This document shows, one piece after another, positions 61,538 to 64,000 of a DNA stretch of 64,000 nucleotides. The first letter of the stretch is position 1. Every line of letters starts with the position of its first letter. The stretch spans positions 124,001 through 188,000 of the forward strand of contig UROF01000002.1 in the NCBI GenBank assembly GCA_900549475.1, in the 5' to 3' direction. The notes under the pieces are model-generated. The model was not told the origin of the DNA, did no database searches, and was given only the letters and a program-made list of their open reading frames with translations. Origin of the DNA: an uncultured Eubacteriales bacterium. Lineage in GTDB: Bacteria; Bacillota; Clostridia; Oscillospirales; Oscillospiraceae. The position numbers and the translations under genes are program-made.

Positions 61538-61794
61538 GGGGATGGGAATGACCAGGACCTTACCACGCCATAGGGAGGGATGATTTTATAGGGTATCCCC
61601 ATTTTTTCCAATTCTTCACAGATACGCCGGCAAGTCTGCTTCTCTTCCATGGAAAGCTCCGGGTGCATGTGAAAGTAGCGGCGCATTTCCTGAACATAGG
61701 GGAAGATCTCTTCCGCCTGGTTAATGACAGGAAGTGCTTCAGAAATAGAAGTGGGCAGAATTTCAGAGTGGGCAGGCAGGTGGAAATCGTTCAT
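61525..61794 (-). pseudogene. M20 amidohydrolase, N-terminal fragment fused by deletion
   Basis: Starts normally with SEALPVINQAEEIFPYVQEM, then RRYFHMHPELSMEEKQTC and ICEELEKMGIPYKIIPPYGVV, the classic first 70 or so residues of M20/HipO-type aminoacylases and amidohydrolases (380-400 residues). After GVV the frame crosses into deacetylase sequence and soon stops as RSWSFPSPWMK. The metal-binding catalytic part is gone. The junction lies near 61558-61572, within GGCGTGGTAAGGTCC. Possible assembly artefact. Confidence 0.72.
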
Positions 61795-61915
61795 CGTATC
61801 ATCCTCTCATTTCTAAAAAGTAGCTGATTCTTTACTGTTTCTGTCTCTCCTTCTCTATATCCATTTTCAAATGCGCAGTAAAACACATAGGAAGCCAATC
61901 AGCAGGAGGTCCGCC

Positions 61916-62614
61916 ATGGAAGTCGTAAAACCGAGCAGTTCCGTTCTTGACTGCCTATCCACTGTCCGCTTATTTCAGCATCTGGATCACCAGCAACTAA
62001 AAGAAATCGTTCAGCATTCCAAGCGTCTCACGCTGAAAAAAGGGTATGTATTATGCAAAAAGGGCAGTCCGATCCATTACTTTTACGTTGTATTAAAGGG
62101 AAACGTCACACAAATTGTTACCGACAGCAATGAATTCAGTACACCGGTAAAGATTGAAGGAAAAGGGGATTACTTTGGCGAAATGGGCATCTTGCTCAAC
62201 GAGGGACACAGCAGCACTGTTATCGCTGTCACAGATCTTGACGTATTGTGTGTCCAACGAAATTTCTTTGCTGAATTGGTGTGGGAAAACCACGATATTA
62301 TCCAAATAATCCTGAAATCTATGCAGGAACGGCTGCAAACCTCCGCGCAGATGAAGATCGCACTCACACAGATGAATGTAGAAAGCAGGCTGGCATATCT
62401 TTTGATCACCCTCTACAAGAATCGCTCCTCAGAAAAATTCTGTATCTCCATTACCCAGGAACAGTTGGCCAATAACTGTGGTATTGCCCGGCAAACCGTT
62501 TCCACGATCCTGAATCGTTGGAAGAAAGAGGGAATCATTGAATTAAAGAGGGGGTATATTACCGTTCTAAACGCCAGCACACTTACAGATATTTTCCATC
62601 AAACCACAAGCTAG
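61916..62614 (+). CDS. Crp/Fnr-family transcriptional regulator
   Basis: A 232-residue regulator. The cyclic-nucleotide-binding beta-roll is visible (LFQHLDHQQLKEIVQ, GYVLCKKGSPIHYFYVVLKG, KGDYFGEMGILLNEGHSSTVIAVTD) and a C-terminal helix-turn-helix (ITQEQLANNCGIARQTVSTILNRW near 185). It has no N-terminal Cys cluster, so it is not a classical Fnr. AGGAGG precedes the ATG at 61916. It is divergent from the amidohydrolase fragment and faces the transporter, so it may have regulated both. Confidence 0.9.
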   Translation: MEVVKPSSSVLDCLSTVRLFQHLDHQQLKEIVQHSKRLTLKKGYVLCKKGSPIHYFYVVLKGNVTQIVTDSNEFSTPVKIEGKGDYFGEMGILLNEGHSSTVIAVTDLDVLCVQRNFFAELVWENHDIIQIILKSMQERLQTSAQMKIALTQMNVESRLAYLLITLYKNRSSEKFCISITQEQLANNCGIARQTVSTILNRWKKEGIIELKRGYITVLNASTLTDIFHQTTS

Positions 62615-62791
62615 CGAATCATTCAAGCAGAAAATATCATTCATTTTGCTCAAATTCTACCTGCATTAACTATAAGCTTTTTTGTCAATTTTGTATGTCG
62701 CGCAACCGACAGAACGGAAATTTTACCCTATAAAAAGTTTATATTTATTTGTAGAACTGTCAGCATCACGACACAACGCAAGTGCCATTTT

Positions 62792-62807
62792 TTGTTAAAA
62801 TTTACAA
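62792..62807. promoter_or_regulatory. Possible Crp/Fnr-type operator
   Basis: TTGTTAAAATTTACAA is a near-palindrome 62 bases before the transporter start and downstream of a Crp/Fnr gene. AT-rich sequence makes chance likely; weak evidence. Confidence 0.25.
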
Positions 62808-62868
62808 TATCAAATGGTGGAAGTACATCTATTTCCATCTAAATTACGAAAGAAAGAGGCGATAAGCA

Positions 62869-63874
62869 GTGTCAAGCAGCACCACGAAAGCGCAAGGGAA
62901 AAAACGTAAATTTAAAATTCCTCATCTTCTTTTCCTTATGCTGGGACTCATCTTATTCATGAGTCTTATGACGTACATCATCCCTGCCGGCGAGTTTGCT
63001 ACTGATCCCGAAACCGGAGAAATATTAGGAGATCAATTCTCCTTCCTTCCGGAGCAGACACCTGTGAGTCCCTGGGATGCCCTTTTTAGCATCCTGCCCG
63101 ACTTCCAAAACTCCTCTTTGGTAATCGCTCTGGTTCTTATCGCCGGTGGTGCCATTGGTGTTGTAATGGAAACCGGTGCCCTGATTGAACACCACCGCCC
63201 ACGGAGAAGTTAAAGCTGTCGCACTGCGGCCCCGGGCGGTTATCGTTACCATTTTGTTCTTCTTTATGCTGACCAGCGTTGTTGTCCTCCTGACCGTCTT
63301 TAAAATGCCTATGAGCGTTATGCCTGCGGTCCAGATCCCCGTTGCTATTATCTGCGGTCTGATCTACGGCATGTCCTTTGAAAAAATCGGAAATGTGTTT
63401 GCCAAAGGTGTTTCCGACATGGCTTTCGTCGGACTGGTTGTGGGATTCGCTGGCTCAATGAGTATCGTAATGTCCGAAGGCAATATCATCCACACCATCG
63501 TGCATTATGCCTGCATGCCCCTGCGCAGCCTCAACGGCGGTACGATCGCCATTGGCGTGTCCTTCGTAGTGCTGATCCTGAATCTGTTTATCCCCTCCGC
63601 TACCAGCAAAGCGGCCATTCTGATCCCTATCATTCAGCCCATGACACAGGCGCTGGGTATGTCCCCGCAGGTTGCTGTTCAAGCGTTCCAGGTTGGCGAT
63701 GGATTCACCAACAGCTTGTCTCCCATGCTTGGTTGGACAGCCGGTGCCGTACAGACCGCAGAGGTCACTTTCAACAAGTGGTGGAAATTCGCTGTTCCTC
63801 TCGTCATTATCCTGACCATTATTTCCTGGGTTATCATTTACTTCTTGGGAATCATGAACTGGGTAGGCTATTGA
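62869..63874 (+). pseudogene. YfcC-family transporter with internal deletion and frameshift
   Basis: The first part (GTG at 62869 to TAA at 63213) encodes the N-terminus: a basic lead (KKRKFKIPHLLFLMLGLILF), a helix, TYIIPAGEFATDPETGEILG and VIALVLIAGGAIGVVMETGALIE. It then breaks in HHRPRRS. From about 63190 another frame continues as GEVKAVALRPRAV and hydrophobic helices including LILNLFIPSATSKAAILIPI and QVGDGFTNSLSPMLGW, to TAA at 63874. Together about 335 residues remain of an expected 450-500, so roughly 150 central residues are missing. YfcC relatives carry peptides or amino acids, often beside M20 genes. Confidence 0.78.
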
Positions 63875-63907
63875 TTTCTGGTAACCCTACATGATCTCTC
63901 ACTTATA

Positions 63908-63944
63908 CCGGGAGCCTCCGCCCTTACGGGACGGGGGCTTCCGG
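63908..63944 (+). terminator. Hairpin after transporter remnant
   Basis: An imperfect GC-rich stem (CCGGGAGCC... with ...GGCTTCCGG), no clear T tract. Nothing else recognisable to the end of the window. Confidence 0.4.
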
Positions 63945-64000
63945 TGTCCCTTGCCCAGAGTAAACCAGTAGAAGGAAAAGTCGCAGGTAAGACCCGCTTT

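Noticed and set aside
1..64000. CRISPR arrays, tRNA/rRNA genes, insertion sequences, attachment sites
   Set aside because: No regularly spaced repeats, cloverleaf-type sequences, transposase or integrase motifs were seen on reading both strands.

Overview
The window reads as chromosomal DNA of a GC-rich, low-motility-gene, anaerobic Clostridia, most likely an Oscillospirales gut commensal (Flavonifractor/Lawsonibacter/Intestinimonas type). This is inferred from strong Shine-Dalgarno sites, many GTG/TTG starts, a SCIFF peptide with its radical SAM maturase, a ygfK/ssnA purine-type locus, acetate kinase, KtrAB and many oligosaccharide genes. No rRNA, tRNA, CRISPR array, insertion sequence or integrase was recognised.

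Layout. 1-6.2 kb: housekeeping genes (partial lipoprotein, TmcAL, AckA, DEAD-box helicase, NiaR-type repressor, HD hydrolase). 6.2-11.1 kb: ygfK, a 73-aa protein and ssnA, transcribed leftward behind a structured leader with its own intrinsic terminator. 11.1-22.2 kb: DUF3786 protein, Upp, pyridoxal kinase, TsaB/TsaE, a secreted YcdB/PepSY-SLH protein, a RodA/FtsW protein, an AI-2E-family permease, an AAA+ ATPase and an unassigned TIM-barrel protein. 22.3-26.4 kb: half of a macro domain, a polysaccharide deacetylase lipoprotein and KtrB/KtrA. 26.7-29.9 kb: five genes resembling phage tail-fibre proteins, with no other phage gene nearby. 30.2-31.3 kb: AzlCD.

31.4-37.9 kb: TetR and CYTH genes lie divergent to a four-gene operon of FGGY kinase, class III aminotransferase, RuBisCO-like protein and MtnX-like phosphatase. 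The kinase/RLP/phosphatase trio has the logic of the methionine salvage pathway, but the kinase and aminotransferase belong to different families. This is the best candidate for an undescribed pathway.

38.0-43.0 kb: SCIFF peptide, its maturase and a decarboxylase-family protein, then rfbB/rfbA. 43.3-54.1 kb: a LacI-controlled glucoside system with ABC importer, GH31, beta-phosphoglucomutase, a six-hairpin glycosidase-like protein and a GH65 phosphorylase. Two near-identical 14-bp palindromes sit just downstream of the two divergent promoters.

54.2-63.9 kb: an amino-sugar locus (large glycosidase-like protein, deacetylase, NagB, NagA, GntR, Gfo/Idh oxidoreductase) and a Crp/Fnr regulator. This end shows decay: the oxidoreductase has a one-base frameshift in an A6 run, an M20 amidohydrolase is fused by deletion into the deacetylase, and a YfcC-type transporter has lost its middle. 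Function calls rest on reading motifs by eye; no database search was possible.
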